DNA from: an uncultured Opitutia bacterium
GTDB lineage: Bacteria; Verrucomicrobiota; Verrucomicrobiia; Opitutales; UBA953
DNA length: 15,234 nt
Reading direction: 5' to 3'
Assembly (NCBI GenBank): GCA_903895475.1
Contig: CAITUF010000168.1
Span: 1-15,234, forward strand
In this document: piece by piece, positions 6,328 through 12,768 of the stretch
Layout: every line of letters starts with the position of its first letter
Position numbering within the stretch: the first letter of the stretch is position 1
Position numbers and translations under genes: made by a program
The notes under the pieces: generated by a model
The model's database searches: none
What the model saw: the letters and a program-made list of their open reading frames with translations, nothing else
What the model was told of the DNA's origin: nothing

Positions 6328-7581
6328 TTAGGCGTGGCGATCGGGGTCAACCTCAGACAGTGCGACCGAGGTAGCTTCGCCGCAGACGAGCTGGGCGACG
6401 ATTTCGCCGGTGACCGGGCCGAGGCTGAGGCCCATCATGGAGTGACCGGTGGCGACGACGAGGTTTTCCGCCGCCCGCGTGCGGCCGAGGTACGGCATAC
6501 CGTCCGGCGGACAGGGCCGCAGGCCCGACCAGACGGGCAATTCAGTGAAATCGGACTCCTTGAATGCAGGGTAATATTTAACGAAGGCTTTGCGGATACC
6601 GCGCACGCGGGCGGGGTTCACGGACAGGTCGTTGCCGGTGATCTCCATGGTGCCACCAACGGTCAGCGCATCGCCCATCGGGGTGACGGCCACGCGGGCT
6701 TCCATCAGGAGCGAGCAATACTTGGGACGCTGCACCGGATGGGGTAGGCGCATGCTATAGCCCTTTCCAGCCTGCATCGGGATCCGGAGGCCCAAGGCTT
6801 CCGCGGCGGCCGGCGACCAAGCCCCCGCCGCGAGCACGAAGGTCTCACCGACGAATTCGCCCGCGGTCGTGACCGCAGCCTTGAGGCGGGTGCCTTCCTT
6901 GCGCCAATCGGTGACTTCGGCGTTCCAGACAATGCGGCCGCCGAGGCGTTGAATTTCGGACGTGAGTAATTTTACCAGCTCACGCGGGTCGAGGTGCGCG
7001 TCCTTGGTGAACATCACGGCGCCCGCGATGGCGTAGTCGATGCCCGGGTCGCGCAGACGGACCTCAGCGGCGGACAAGACTTCGGTCGGGACGCCGACGG
7101 CGTTGGACTTCGCGGCGAAGACGGCTTCGTGGTCGAGGGTCTCCTGCGTGCGGCACAACGCAAGTAGTCCAACAGTCTCGAGGGCGAACGAGCCCGGGAG
7201 CTCCTGACGGTGGCGCAGGAAGATTTCGCGGCTGCGCAAGTTGAGGTCACGCAGGATCGGCGTGCAGCGGTCGACGTGACGCCGGGTAGACGAGCGCCAG
7301 AACTTCCAGCCCCAGCGGGCGAGGTCGAGGTCGAGCCGCGGGCGCACTGAGAAGGGACTTTCGCCGTCGAACATCCACTTCAGGCCAAGCATCACCATGC
7401 CCGGTGCGGCCAACGGCACGAAATGGCTCGGCACAATCATGCCGGCGTTACCGAGCGAACACGAATCGTGGTCAGGCGCGCCCTTCTCGAGCAGCACCAC
7501 CGAACGGCCGCGGCGCAAGAGCTCATAGGCGGTACTCAGGCCGACGATACCTCCTCCGACGATGACGATCGGGGCGGACAT
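6328..7581 (-). CDS. FAD-dependent D-amino acid oxidase/dehydrogenase (cis-4-hydroxy-D-proline)
   Basis: A DadA/DAO-superfamily flavoprotein of 417 aa. The N-terminus has the dinucleotide-binding motif IVIVGGGIVGLSTAYEL (5-21) ending in VVLLEKG. The C-terminus has the second FAD contact region, with LRPCPPDGMPYLGR and ATGHSMMGLSLGPVTGE. In context it would oxidise cis-4-hydroxy-D-proline to 1-pyrroline-4-hydroxy-2-carboxylate, the step after the epimerase. The ATG at 7581 (MSAPIVIV) was chosen because it places the FAD motif right at the N-terminus; a TTG at 7602 would overlap the epimerase gene. The gap from the epimerase stop is five bases. The enzyme may pass electrons to the respiratory chain or to O2; the sequence alone does not decide. 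Confidence 0.9.
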   Translation of the reverse strand: MSAPIVIVGGGIVGLSTAYELLRRGRSVVLLEKGAPDHDSCSLGNAGMIVPSHFVPLAAPGMVMLGLKWMFDGESPFSVRPRLDLDLARWGWKFWRSSTRRHVDRCTPILRDLNLRSREIFLRHRQELPGSFALETVGLLALCRTQETLDHEAVFAAKSNAVGVPTEVLSAAEVRLRDPGIDYAIAGAVMFTKDAHLDPRELVKLLTSEIQRLGGRIVWNAEVTDWRKEGTRLKAAVTTAGEFVGETFVLAAGAWSPAAAEALGLRIPMQAGKGYSMRLPHPVQRPKYCSLLMEARVAVTPMGDALTVGGTMEITGNDLSVNPARVRGIRKAFVKYYPAFKESDFTELPVWSGLRPCPPDGMPYLGRTRAAENLVVATGHSMMGLSLGPVTGEIVAQLVCGEATSVALSEVDPDRHA

Positions 7582-7586
7582 GGCGT

Positions 7587-8537
7587 TCAGCGAATACCCC
7601 AAGCAAAAGGGTCTTGCGGATGGAAATGAAAGACCGCCTCGGACTGCACGTAAGCGGTTCCGGTGATGGACGGACAGATCTTACCGTCGGCGAGGATTTC
7701 GTAGGAACCGACAAAGGTGCTGCCGATAACGCTCTCCTGCCGCCAGAGGTCGCCAGGCGCGAGTTTGCCGTCGGCCGCGAGGCAGGCGAGTTTGGCGCTC
7801 GTGCCCGTGCCACAGGGCGAGCGGTCGTAGGCCTTACCAGGACAAAGCACGAAGTTCCGGCTATCGGCCGTGGGCGTAGGGGCAAAGAGTTCGATATGGT
7901 CGATCTCCCCACCATCGGCACCCGTCACACCGGTCTGAGTCAAAGCTTGGCGAACCTTCCACGCGTAATCAGTCAGCGCTTCGATGTTCGCCAAGGAAAC
8001 CTCCAACCCATGCGACTCAATAAGGAAGAACCAATTACCTCCCCACGCGATATCGCCACGGACCATGCCGAGGCCTTGCACGTCGACTGCGACGGCCTTG
8101 GCGTGACGGTAAGACGGGACGTTCGCGATGGTCACGGAACCATCGGCGTGCAGCGTCGCGGTGACCGGACCAACCGCGGTATCGATGCGCACCTCACCCG
8201 GTTGGATGAGACCCTGATGGGCGAGCGTCACTACCAATCCGATAGTGCCGTGGCCGCACATCCAGAGCGTCCCGACATTATTAAAGAAAATTACCCCGAA
8301 GCGACACGATGGATCGTGCGGCGGGACCAACAGAGCCCCCACGACAACATCCGAACCCCGCGGCTCACTCACCACCGCCGAACGGAACCGGTCATGGTCG
8401 CGACGAAACACCTGTAGACGCTCGGACAGCGGCCCGGCACCCAGGTCCGGTCCGCCCGAAACCACCACCCGGGTCGGCTCGCCCCCCGTATGGGAGTCGA
8501 TGACGCGGAGCGCGGTGGGAGCGGTGGAACTGGACAT
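7587..8537 (-). CDS. 4-hydroxyproline 2-epimerase (proline racemase family)
   Basis: A 316-aa member of the proline racemase superfamily. It inverts C2 of trans-4-hydroxy-L-proline to give cis-4-hydroxy-D-proline without a cofactor. Both catalytic cysteines are present: MCGHGTIG (Cys94) and DRSPCGTGTSA (Cys242). This argues against trans-3-hydroxyproline dehydratase, where the first Cys is replaced. The N-terminal DSHTGGEPTRVV (14-25) is also diagnostic. The start at 8537 is supported by GGGAGG about nine bases upstream; an in-frame GTG at 8588 is not. It is the first gene of the four-gene operon, and the order of genes matches the order of reactions. Proline racemase proper is the alternative, but the downstream genes favour hydroxyproline. 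No uptake transporter or regulator is seen nearby. Confidence 0.92.
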   Translation of the reverse strand: MSSSTAPTALRVIDSHTGGEPTRVVVSGGPDLGAGPLSERLQVFRRDHDRFRSAVVSEPRGSDVVVGALLVPPHDPSCRFGVIFFNNVGTLWMCGHGTIGLVVTLAHQGLIQPGEVRIDTAVGPVTATLHADGSVTIANVPSYRHAKAVAVDVQGLGMVRGDIAWGGNWFFLIESHGLEVSLANIEALTDYAWKVRQALTQTGVTGADGGEIDHIELFAPTPTADSRNFVLCPGKAYDRSPCGTGTSAKLACLAADGKLAPGDLWRQESVIGSTFVGSYEILADGKICPSITGTAYVQSEAVFHFHPQDPFAWGIR

Positions 8538-8659
8538 GCCGCATTGCCTCCCAAAACCACTTAAAAGTCGAGGGGGAAGCCCGTCCACCGAGGCCCAAAC
8601 GCAGAAAACGCTGGAACTTCCCCCTTCCCTGCGGAGTTTATTAAGGTAACCTTCCTCCC
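8538..8659. promoter_or_regulatory. Divergent promoter region, hydroxyproline operon / helical-family gene
   Basis: The spacer between two divergent genes. It contains an inverted pair GGGGGAAG (8572-8579) and CTTCCCCC (8617-8624). The plus-strand half is part of GGAACTTCCCCC (8613-8624), followed about 20 bases on by TTTATTAAG. The same GAACTTCCCCC block lies upstream of the gene at 11342, so it is a likely shared promoter element. The minus-strand half could serve the epimerase gene. These are pattern calls only. Confidence 0.45.
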
Positions 8660-9313
8660 ATGAATAAGAAAGCCTTCCTCTTCCTAACCCTCTTCATCGG
8701 CGTCGCCGGTGGGGTGGTCATCGCTAACTACTCTAATAGCACAAATAGCACTTCGGAGCTCCCGGCCAACACGACCAAGTCCTCTGACGAAGTCACCACC
8801 ACCACGACCCGTCCCACTGCGCCAGGTCGCAGCGTCAAAGGGCTCCAACTAGATAAGTCGACCAACGTCCAGCCCGAGCTCGTGGCCGCCGACCAAGCCG
8901 TCGATAGCGGCGCCCGTGAACAGCTCGAACAGCGCTTCCGCAGCTTCCGCGAAGACGGCCGCAAGCAGTTTGAAGACCTCGTCGGCGGTGACCGCGAAAA
9001 GATGGGCCGCCTCTTCCGGAGCTCCTTCGCCAATCCGGAATTCCAGCAAATCTTCCAGAGCTCCCGGGAAATCTCGGAGAAGTGGCGCACCGCGAGTGAC
9101 GGCGAAAAGCCAGCGCTGATGGATCAATTGTCCGCGCTGCGCAACAAGGGCCTCGGCATCGCCAAGCAGGAACTCGCCAAGATGGATGCCCCGCCCGCCG
9201 CCCCCGTCCTGCCGACCGTGACCGTCGACGGCGCGACCATCGTCCCCGCCGGCACCAAGCCAGCCGGCGAACAGCCCGCCGCCCCAGCTCCGGCTCCCGT
9301 CATCATCATGTAA
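8660..9313 (+). CDS. Membrane-anchored helical-repeat protein, unknown function (family member 1)
   Basis: I do not recognise a named family. The 217-aa product has an N-terminal hydrophobic anchor (about 5-23), a Ser/Thr-rich linker (24-55), then PTAPG (52-56) and RSVKGLQLD (57-65). A helical segment follows (about 85-176), and the tail is Pro/Ala-rich (177-215). Residues 124-176 (NPEFQ...EIS...ASDGEK...AKMDA) align by eye with the repeat in the genes at 10730, 11342 and 12247. The PTAPG...GL-LD...NV-P pattern is shared with the next gene, so the two are probably close paralogues. There is no cysteine. It is likely exported and held at the inner membrane. There is no Shine-Dalgarno site, and the upstream GAACTTCCCCC box is shared with the 11342 gene. 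The next gene begins 30 bases on. Confidence 0.8.
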   Translation: MNKKAFLFLTLFIGVAGGVVIANYSNSTNSTSELPANTTKSSDEVTTTTTRPTAPGRSVKGLQLDKSTNVQPELVAADQAVDSGAREQLEQRFRSFREDGRKQFEDLVGGDREKMGRLFRSSFANPEFQQIFQSSREISEKWRTASDGEKPALMDQLSALRNKGLGIAKQELAKMDAPPAAPVLPTVTVDGATIVPAGTKPAGEQPAAPAPAPVIIM

Positions 9314-9318
9314 CGGCC

Positions 9319-9339
9319 GCCGGCGCGTTGAGCGCTGGC
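9319..9339 (+). other. Intercistronic hairpin
   Basis: GCCGGCGC (9319-9326), loop GTTGA, GCGCTGGC (9332-9339): an 8-bp stem with one G-T wobble, ending four bases before the next ATG. There is no T tract, so it is not a terminator. It could protect the mRNA or limit translation of the downstream gene. Confidence 0.4.
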
Positions 9340-9343
9340 CCTC

Positions 9344-9850
9344 ATGAATCGGTCTGGACTCATCGTCGGCATTGCCGCCGTCTTCACGGTGGCAGTGATT
9401 GCGTGGTTCTGGACGCCGACGCCCATCGCGAAGTCCGTCCCGATCGTCGCAAAGCCCACCGCTCCTGGGGCTAAGCCCCGCCCCGTCCTTGCGACCGCAC
9501 CGCGCTCCGCCGCAGGACTCAAGCTCGACCCAGCGCGTAACGTCTTTCCCGATTCCTTCCCGCCCGCGGAACGTCAGAAGTTCGCTTGGGCCCGCGTCGT
9601 CCGCGAGGTACAGGAGATGAACGAAATGGACCGCGAACGCTTCGCTGCCGCCCTGCGCTCCTGGGTCGAAGTGCCCGCCAACAAGAAAGTCCTCGAGATG
9701 ATTCAGCAAATCAACAAGGACTTCCCCACTTTAGCCCCTGAGTCACAGGAAGCCCGATTACCCCTTGCGGAATCCCTCTACGAAGAAGGCATGCGTACGC
9801 TGCGCCAAAAGTATGCGGAAACCCCGGCTGGCCTACCGGCAGCGAAGTAA
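9344..9850 (+). CDS. Membrane-anchored helical protein, unknown function (family member 2)
   Basis: The product is 168 aa with an N-terminal membrane anchor (about 5-23) and a Pro/Ala-rich linker (24-52). RSAAGLKLDPARNVFPD (54-70) parallels RSVKGLQLD...NV-P of the preceding gene. The helical part (about 75-159) contains MDRERFAAALRSW (95-107), matching GDREKMGRLFRSSF in that neighbour, then a segment (110-159) that follows the family repeat pattern weakly. There is no cysteine and no named domain that I recognise. It is probably cotranscribed with the gene ending at 9313. Its stop codon directly abuts the stop of the convergent amidohydrolase gene, with no terminator between. Confidence 0.78.
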   Translation: MNRSGLIVGIAAVFTVAVIAWFWTPTPIAKSVPIVAKPTAPGAKPRPVLATAPRSAAGLKLDPARNVFPDSFPPAERQKFAWARVVREVQEMNEMDRERFAAALRSWVEVPANKKVLEMIQQINKDFPTLAPESQEARLPLAESLYEEGMRTLRQKYAETPAGLPAAK

Positions 9851-10612
9851 TCAAGCCACGGCATAGGCGGCTAAGACGGTGCGGAAGCCACTGAGTAAAT
9901 CTTGAATCCGAGTGAAGCCTGCGTTTGGCGCGCCCGTCGCTTGATCCATGTAAAGGTCACGCCGCACCTCAACCATCAAGGAATGCACGCGTGGTTCCTG
10001 CCGCCAGAAACACGTCGGCACGAAGGTGCCATTGAACGGCTCGTCCACGCCCACCTCGAGCCCATGGTCGGCAAAGTAATTTCGGGCCAGTTCGCGCAGG
10101 ACGGCCGGGGTGTGGAAGGCATCCGTCCCCAGCCCAATCTCGGGCTGCGGCGCATCGGATCGCTGCGTCGGCAAGGCACCCTTGGGATAGCTATGCGCGT
10201 CGAGCACCACGCAACGCCCCCACGTGGCCAAGGCTTGGGCGGTCGCAGCTTCGCAGGCCCGATGGTGCGGGTCGTAATAGGTTTTCAACAACAACTCGCG
10301 GCGGTCGGGGTCGGGCCGGCGCAAGGCTTGCCCGCGGGTCCCGCGCACGTAGACCGCCCCCATGCCGACCGCCGCACAGGCCTCTTGGTCGTCGGACCGA
10401 AACCGCTCCACGTCGACCACCAGCCGAGAGACGGGGGCTGTCCAAGCTTGGGCGGCTGGCCAACCCGACCCAAAGAGCTCATCGGTGAATCGATCCTCTA
10501 AGCGCAGCTGCTCGCTCGCCAGTTCCTCCACCCCAATCAGGAAATCCCTCCGACAACCCTCCGGAATCACGGACGAAGCATGTGGCAGATGGAGGAAAAG
10601 CGGGGAGCTCAT
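9851..10612 (-). CDS. N-formylglutamate amidohydrolase family protein
   Basis: The product is 253 aa, in the N-formylglutamate deformylase (FGase) family. It is a cytosolic metallohydrolase that releases formate and glutamate from N-formyl-L-glutamate, a step of one histidine degradation route. It shows LHLPHAS (7-13), VVDVERFRSDD (65-75), GAVYVRGTRGQALRR (85-99), YYDPHHRACEAA (112-123), VLDAHSYP (136-143), GLGT (160-163), EPFNGTF (191-197) and MVEVRRDLYMD (213-223). These are in family order, with the expected His/Asp metal ligands around 11, 138 and 140. No other hut gene is in the window, so the substrate may differ. It is the only minus-strand gene among the helical-family genes, and its stop touches that of the gene ending at 9850. 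Confidence 0.88.
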   Translation of the reverse strand: MSSPLFLHLPHASSVIPEGCRRDFLIGVEELASEQLRLEDRFTDELFGSGWPAAQAWTAPVSRLVVDVERFRSDDQEACAAVGMGAVYVRGTRGQALRRPDPDRRELLLKTYYDPHHRACEAATAQALATWGRCVVLDAHSYPKGALPTQRSDAPQPEIGLGTDAFHTPAVLRELARNYFADHGLEVGVDEPFNGTFVPTCFWRQEPRVHSLMVEVRRDLYMDQATGAPNAGFTRIQDLLSGFRTVLAAYAVA

Positions 10613-10634
10613 TTAGACAGCCTACCCGAGTTAA

Positions 10635-10644
10635 GACTTAAGTC
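10635..10644. promoter_or_regulatory. Palindrome GACTTAAGTC and possible promoter
   Basis: A perfect 10-bp palindrome in the divergent spacer between the amidohydrolase gene and the gene at 10730. Downstream on the plus strand a weak promoter may lie at TTGGAG (10646-10651) and TAATAA (10668-10673), 16 bases apart. That would start the transcript near 10680, just before the leader hairpins. This is tentative. Confidence 0.3.
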
Positions 10645-10684
10645 ATTGGAGCACAGTGTCATAAAACTAATAAATAACTGAAAC

Positions 10685-10736
10685 AACCCTCGGCTCCGGG
10701 GGTTTCATAGGCGTACCCAATATACACCTATGAAAC
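10685..10736 (+). promoter_or_regulatory. Leader with two overlapping hairpins, one burying the start codon
   Basis: GTTTCATAGG (10702-10711) and CCTATGAAAC (10727-10736) form a perfect 10-bp inverted repeat around a 15-base loop, and the ATG of the next gene (10730-10732) is inside the right arm. Just upstream, AACCCTCG (10685-10692) pairs with CGGGGGTT (10697-10704) with one G-T wobble. Its right arm overlaps the left arm of the second hairpin by three bases, so the two may compete. This resembles a translational switch. A DNA operator is the alternative reading. Confidence 0.5.
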
Positions 10737-11230
10737 TCAAATTCCCCCTCCTCCTCGCCCTCATCGCCGCCGCTGGCCTCGTGGCCGCCGACGCCCCTGC
10801 CGGCGACGCTAAGAAGCCCGATGCCCCGAAGGGCGACGCCAAGAAAGGCGAAGGCCGCCCCCAGGGTGGCTTCAGCATCCCTGGCGTCTCCGCCGAGGAC
10901 ATGAAGAAGCTCGGTGAAGCCCGCAAGGCCGCCATGGAATCCCCTGAAGTGAAAAAGGCCGTCGAAGCCGCGACCGCCGCCCGCGAAAAGGCTGCCAAGG
11001 CTGAAGACAAGGAAGCCGCCCGCGCCGAAATGCAGAAGGCATCGCAGGCCGTCCGCGAAGCCACCAGCGCCGCAATCCTGAAGTCCAATCCCGAACTCGC
11101 TGACCTGCTCAAGAAGGCCGACGAAGCCATGAAGAACCGCAAGGGCGGCGAAGGTAAGGGTAAGGGCGAAGGCAAGGGCAAGGGCGAAGGTAAGGGCGAA
11201 AAGCCTGCCGACGCTCCGGCCGCCAAGTAA
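10730..11230 (+). CDS. Exported helical-repeat protein with Gly/Lys/Glu tail, unknown function (family member 3)
   Basis: The product is 166 aa. It has a clear signal peptide (MKLKFPLLLALIAAAGLVAA, cleavage near residue 20 before Asp), then a Lys/Asp/Pro-rich linker (21-46). One copy of the shared helical repeat runs at 50-137: PGVSAEDMKKLGEARKAA, SPEVKKAVEAA, AEDKEAARAEMQKA, then ILKSNPELADLLKKADEAMKNR. The tail is low-complexity GKGKGEGKGKGE (142-157), strongly basic and acidic by turns. There is no cysteine. The domain is predicted to be almost wholly alpha-helical and probably periplasmic. Translation may be controlled by the hairpin over its start codon. A strong terminator follows at 11257-11282, so it is a separate transcription unit. 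Confidence 0.82.
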   Translation: MKLKFPLLLALIAAAGLVAADAPAGDAKKPDAPKGDAKKGEGRPQGGFSIPGVSAEDMKKLGEARKAAMESPEVKKAVEAATAAREKAAKAEDKEAARAEMQKASQAVREATSAAILKSNPELADLLKKADEAMKNRKGGEGKGKGEGKGKGEGKGEKPADAPAAK

Positions 11231-11256
11231 TCTTCGGATGACCCGGCTCCAATCAG

Positions 11257-11282
11257 ACCCCGGTTCGCCGGGGTCTTTTTTT
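11257..11282 (+). terminator. Rho-independent terminator
   Basis: GACCCCGG (11257-11264), loop TTCG, CCGGGGTC (11269-11276), then six T (11277-11282). A perfect 8-bp GC-rich stem (9 bp with the A11256-T11277 pair) with a stable UUCG tetraloop and a U tract, 26 bases after the stop of the preceding gene. Confidence 0.95.
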
Positions 11283-11301
11283 GCATCCATCTCCAGAATC
11301 A

Positions 11302-11331
11302 TTGAACTTCCCCCCACTTTCGGTGTATAAA
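11302..11331 (+). promoter_or_regulatory. Sigma70-like promoter giving a near-leaderless mRNA
   Basis: TTGAAC (11302-11307) and TATAAA (11326-11331) are 18 bases apart, close to the consensus. The ATG of the next gene is only 11 bases after the -10 box, so the transcript should start within a few bases of the start codon. The -35 region is part of GAACTTCCCCC, which is also found at 8614-8624 before family member 1. Confidence 0.65.
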
Positions 11332-11341
11332 GACTAAGCCC

Positions 11342-12196
11342 ATGCCCCGCCCTTTTCTCACCCTCTTCCTCGCCGCCACCGCGCTGACCGCCGCGGATTC
11401 CCCAGCCCCGACGACGCCGTCGACGGCCAAGCCCGCCACCACCGCCAGCGTGCCCGGCATGCCGGAAGTCGAAGGGGTCTCCCGCGAAGACCTCCTGAAG
11501 TTCCGGCGCGCCGCCGCCAAGACCGCCACTGACCCGGAGATCCAGGCCGCTCGTGACAAGATTCAGGAAATCCGCAAGCAGGCCGAATTCGCTAGCGATG
11601 ACGAAAAGAAGTCCATGCGCAGTGAACTCGAAGCCATCGTCGACAAACTCGTCCAACTCACCCGGGCAGCCATAGCTAAGGAGGACCCATCCCTCTCCAA
11701 GGAGACCATCAGCAAGGTCAGCGATGCCTTCGAGAAGCAGCAACGCAGCCGCTTCCAAGACGCCAACAAGAAGGCCCAGACTGCTAATGGAAAAGCCTTC
11801 CCCGGAAGCACGGACGCCAAGCCAGCGGTACGCGATCCGCAGGCCGACAAGAAGACTCTACCAACACCTGCCACTCGCGGTGCGGTGCAGGTCCCATCAG
11901 TCGACGGCGTGAGCCCCGAAGATACCGCCAAATTTAAAGCCGCCCTAGGCCGCGCCTACCAAGACAAGGACTGGCAAGCCGCGCGCACCAAGATGCAGGA
12001 GCTGGCCGCCAAGACGCAGTTCCTCACTGGCAGCGAGCGCGCGGACATGCAGCCCGAATTCGAAAAAGCGGCAGCGGAAATGCGCACCGCCATGCGTGCT
12101 GCCGTCGCCAAGGTCGCCCCTTCGCTCTCCACCGAAACCATCGCTAAGATCAGCGAATCCATGGAACAAGGCATGCGTAACGGCCGCGGCAAATAA
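11342..12196 (+). CDS. Exported protein with two helical repeats, unknown function (family member 4)
   Basis: The product is 284 aa with a signal peptide ending at ALTAAD (about residue 19) and a Thr/Pro-rich linker. Repeat 1 is at 43-136 and repeat 2 at 187-281, joined by a Lys/Ala/Pro linker. Both copies read V-(E/D)-G-V-S-x-E-D-x-x-K-F at the start, AAR-K-QE in the middle, and PSLS-ETI-K-S in the C-terminal part. It is the only member with a tandem duplication, and it defines the repeat best. There is no cysteine or known motif. The linkers suggest two rigid helical modules on a flexible chain in the periplasm. A near-leaderless transcript is predicted. The 50-base gap to the next gene is a C-rich repeat tract. 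Confidence 0.82.
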   Translation: MPRPFLTLFLAATALTAADSPAPTTPSTAKPATTASVPGMPEVEGVSREDLLKFRRAAAKTATDPEIQAARDKIQEIRKQAEFASDDEKKSMRSELEAIVDKLVQLTRAAIAKEDPSLSKETISKVSDAFEKQQRSRFQDANKKAQTANGKAFPGSTDAKPAVRDPQADKKTLPTPATRGAVQVPSVDGVSPEDTAKFKAALGRAYQDKDWQAARTKMQELAAKTQFLTGSERADMQPEFEKAAAEMRTAMRAAVAKVAPSLSTETIAKISESMEQGMRNGRGK

Positions 12197-12206
12197 GACT
12201 CCCGGT

Positions 12207-12238
12207 CCCCCATCCCCGACCCCCTATCCCCTATCCCC
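12207..12238 (+). repeat. C-rich CCCCTAT repeat tract
   Basis: Five runs of 4-5 C (12207-12211, 12214-12217, 12220-12224, 12228-12231, 12235-12238) separated by 2-3 bases. The minus strand could form a G-quadruplex. It has the same unit as the tract after hemE (620-650) but is C-rich on the coding strand, and it ends eight bases before the next start codon, filling the place of a ribosome binding site. Confidence 0.6.
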
Positions 12239-12246
12239 TATCTTCC

Positions 12247-12768
12247 ATGAAACCCTTTCTCTTCCTCCTCTTCGCCGCGACCCTAACCTTTGCCGCCGAC
12301 GCTGCCAAGCCCGCCGCCCCCACTCCAACGGAGCCTGCGACGAAAGCGACGAAGCGCGCCGCCGCTTCGGGCGTCGCCCAACGTCAGGCTGTCGTACCCG
12401 ATGAAGTTGACGGTGTGACCAAAGAAGAGCTCGCGAAGATCAAGGTCGCTGCGCTGAAAGCCTTCCAAGATGAATCCGTGAAGGCCGCTCGCGAACGCAT
12501 GGCTGATACCCGTAGCCGTCTGGAATTCGCAGATGGTGCAGAGAAGAAGGGTATCGTTGCCGACGCCCGTCGCGCCGTGGACGAGGTCCGTAGCGCCCTC
12601 ATGACTGCGATTAGCACGAACGACCCCAGCATCAAGATGATGTCGCTCGAGAAAGTGATGGACGCAATGGACACCCAGCGCACCAAGGCAACGGATGGTC
12701 TTAAAAAGAAAAAGGCCGCCGAGAAGGCGCCCGCCGCGGAAGATGCCGCGAAGAAGAAGACTACTTAA
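12247..12768 (+). CDS. Exported helical-repeat protein with Lys-rich tail, unknown function (family member 5)
   Basis: The product is 173 aa with a signal peptide MKPFLFLLFAATLTFAAD (cleavage near 17-18) and an Ala/Pro/Thr/Lys linker. One helical repeat lies at 54-147: VDGVTKEELAKIKVAALKAF, SVKAARERMADTRSRLEF, GAEKKGIVADARRAVDEVRS, then NDPSIKMMSLEKVMDAMDTQR. The tail is Lys/Ala-rich (150-173). There is no cysteine. It is closest to repeat 2 of the preceding gene. No Shine-Dalgarno site is present; the upstream bases are the C-rich tract. Its stop overlaps that of the convergent LamG-like gene by eight bases, so the two transcripts are antisense at their ends. Confidence 0.8.
   Translation: MKPFLFLLFAATLTFAADAAKPAAPTPTEPATKATKRAAASGVAQRQAVVPDEVDGVTKEELAKIKVAALKAFQDESVKAARERMADTRSRLEFADGAEKKGIVADARRAVDEVRSALMTAISTNDPSIKMMSLEKVMDAMDTQRTKATDGLKKKKAAEKAPAAEDAAKKKTT

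Noticed and set aside
8849..9709. Minus-strand open frame across two helical-family genes
   Set aside because: It spans the gap between two plus-strand genes and shows only low-complexity His/Gly/Asp-rich sequence without a recognisable domain.
11143..11200. Tandem GGTAAGGGC-type repeats as a non-coding repeat array
   Set aside because: They are in frame and encode the GKGKGE tail of the 10730 product.
10667..11758. Long minus-strand open frame rich in Gly and Phe
   Set aside because: It is antisense to two signal-peptide-bearing family members and a terminator, with composition expected from the reverse of GC-rich Ala/Lys codons.
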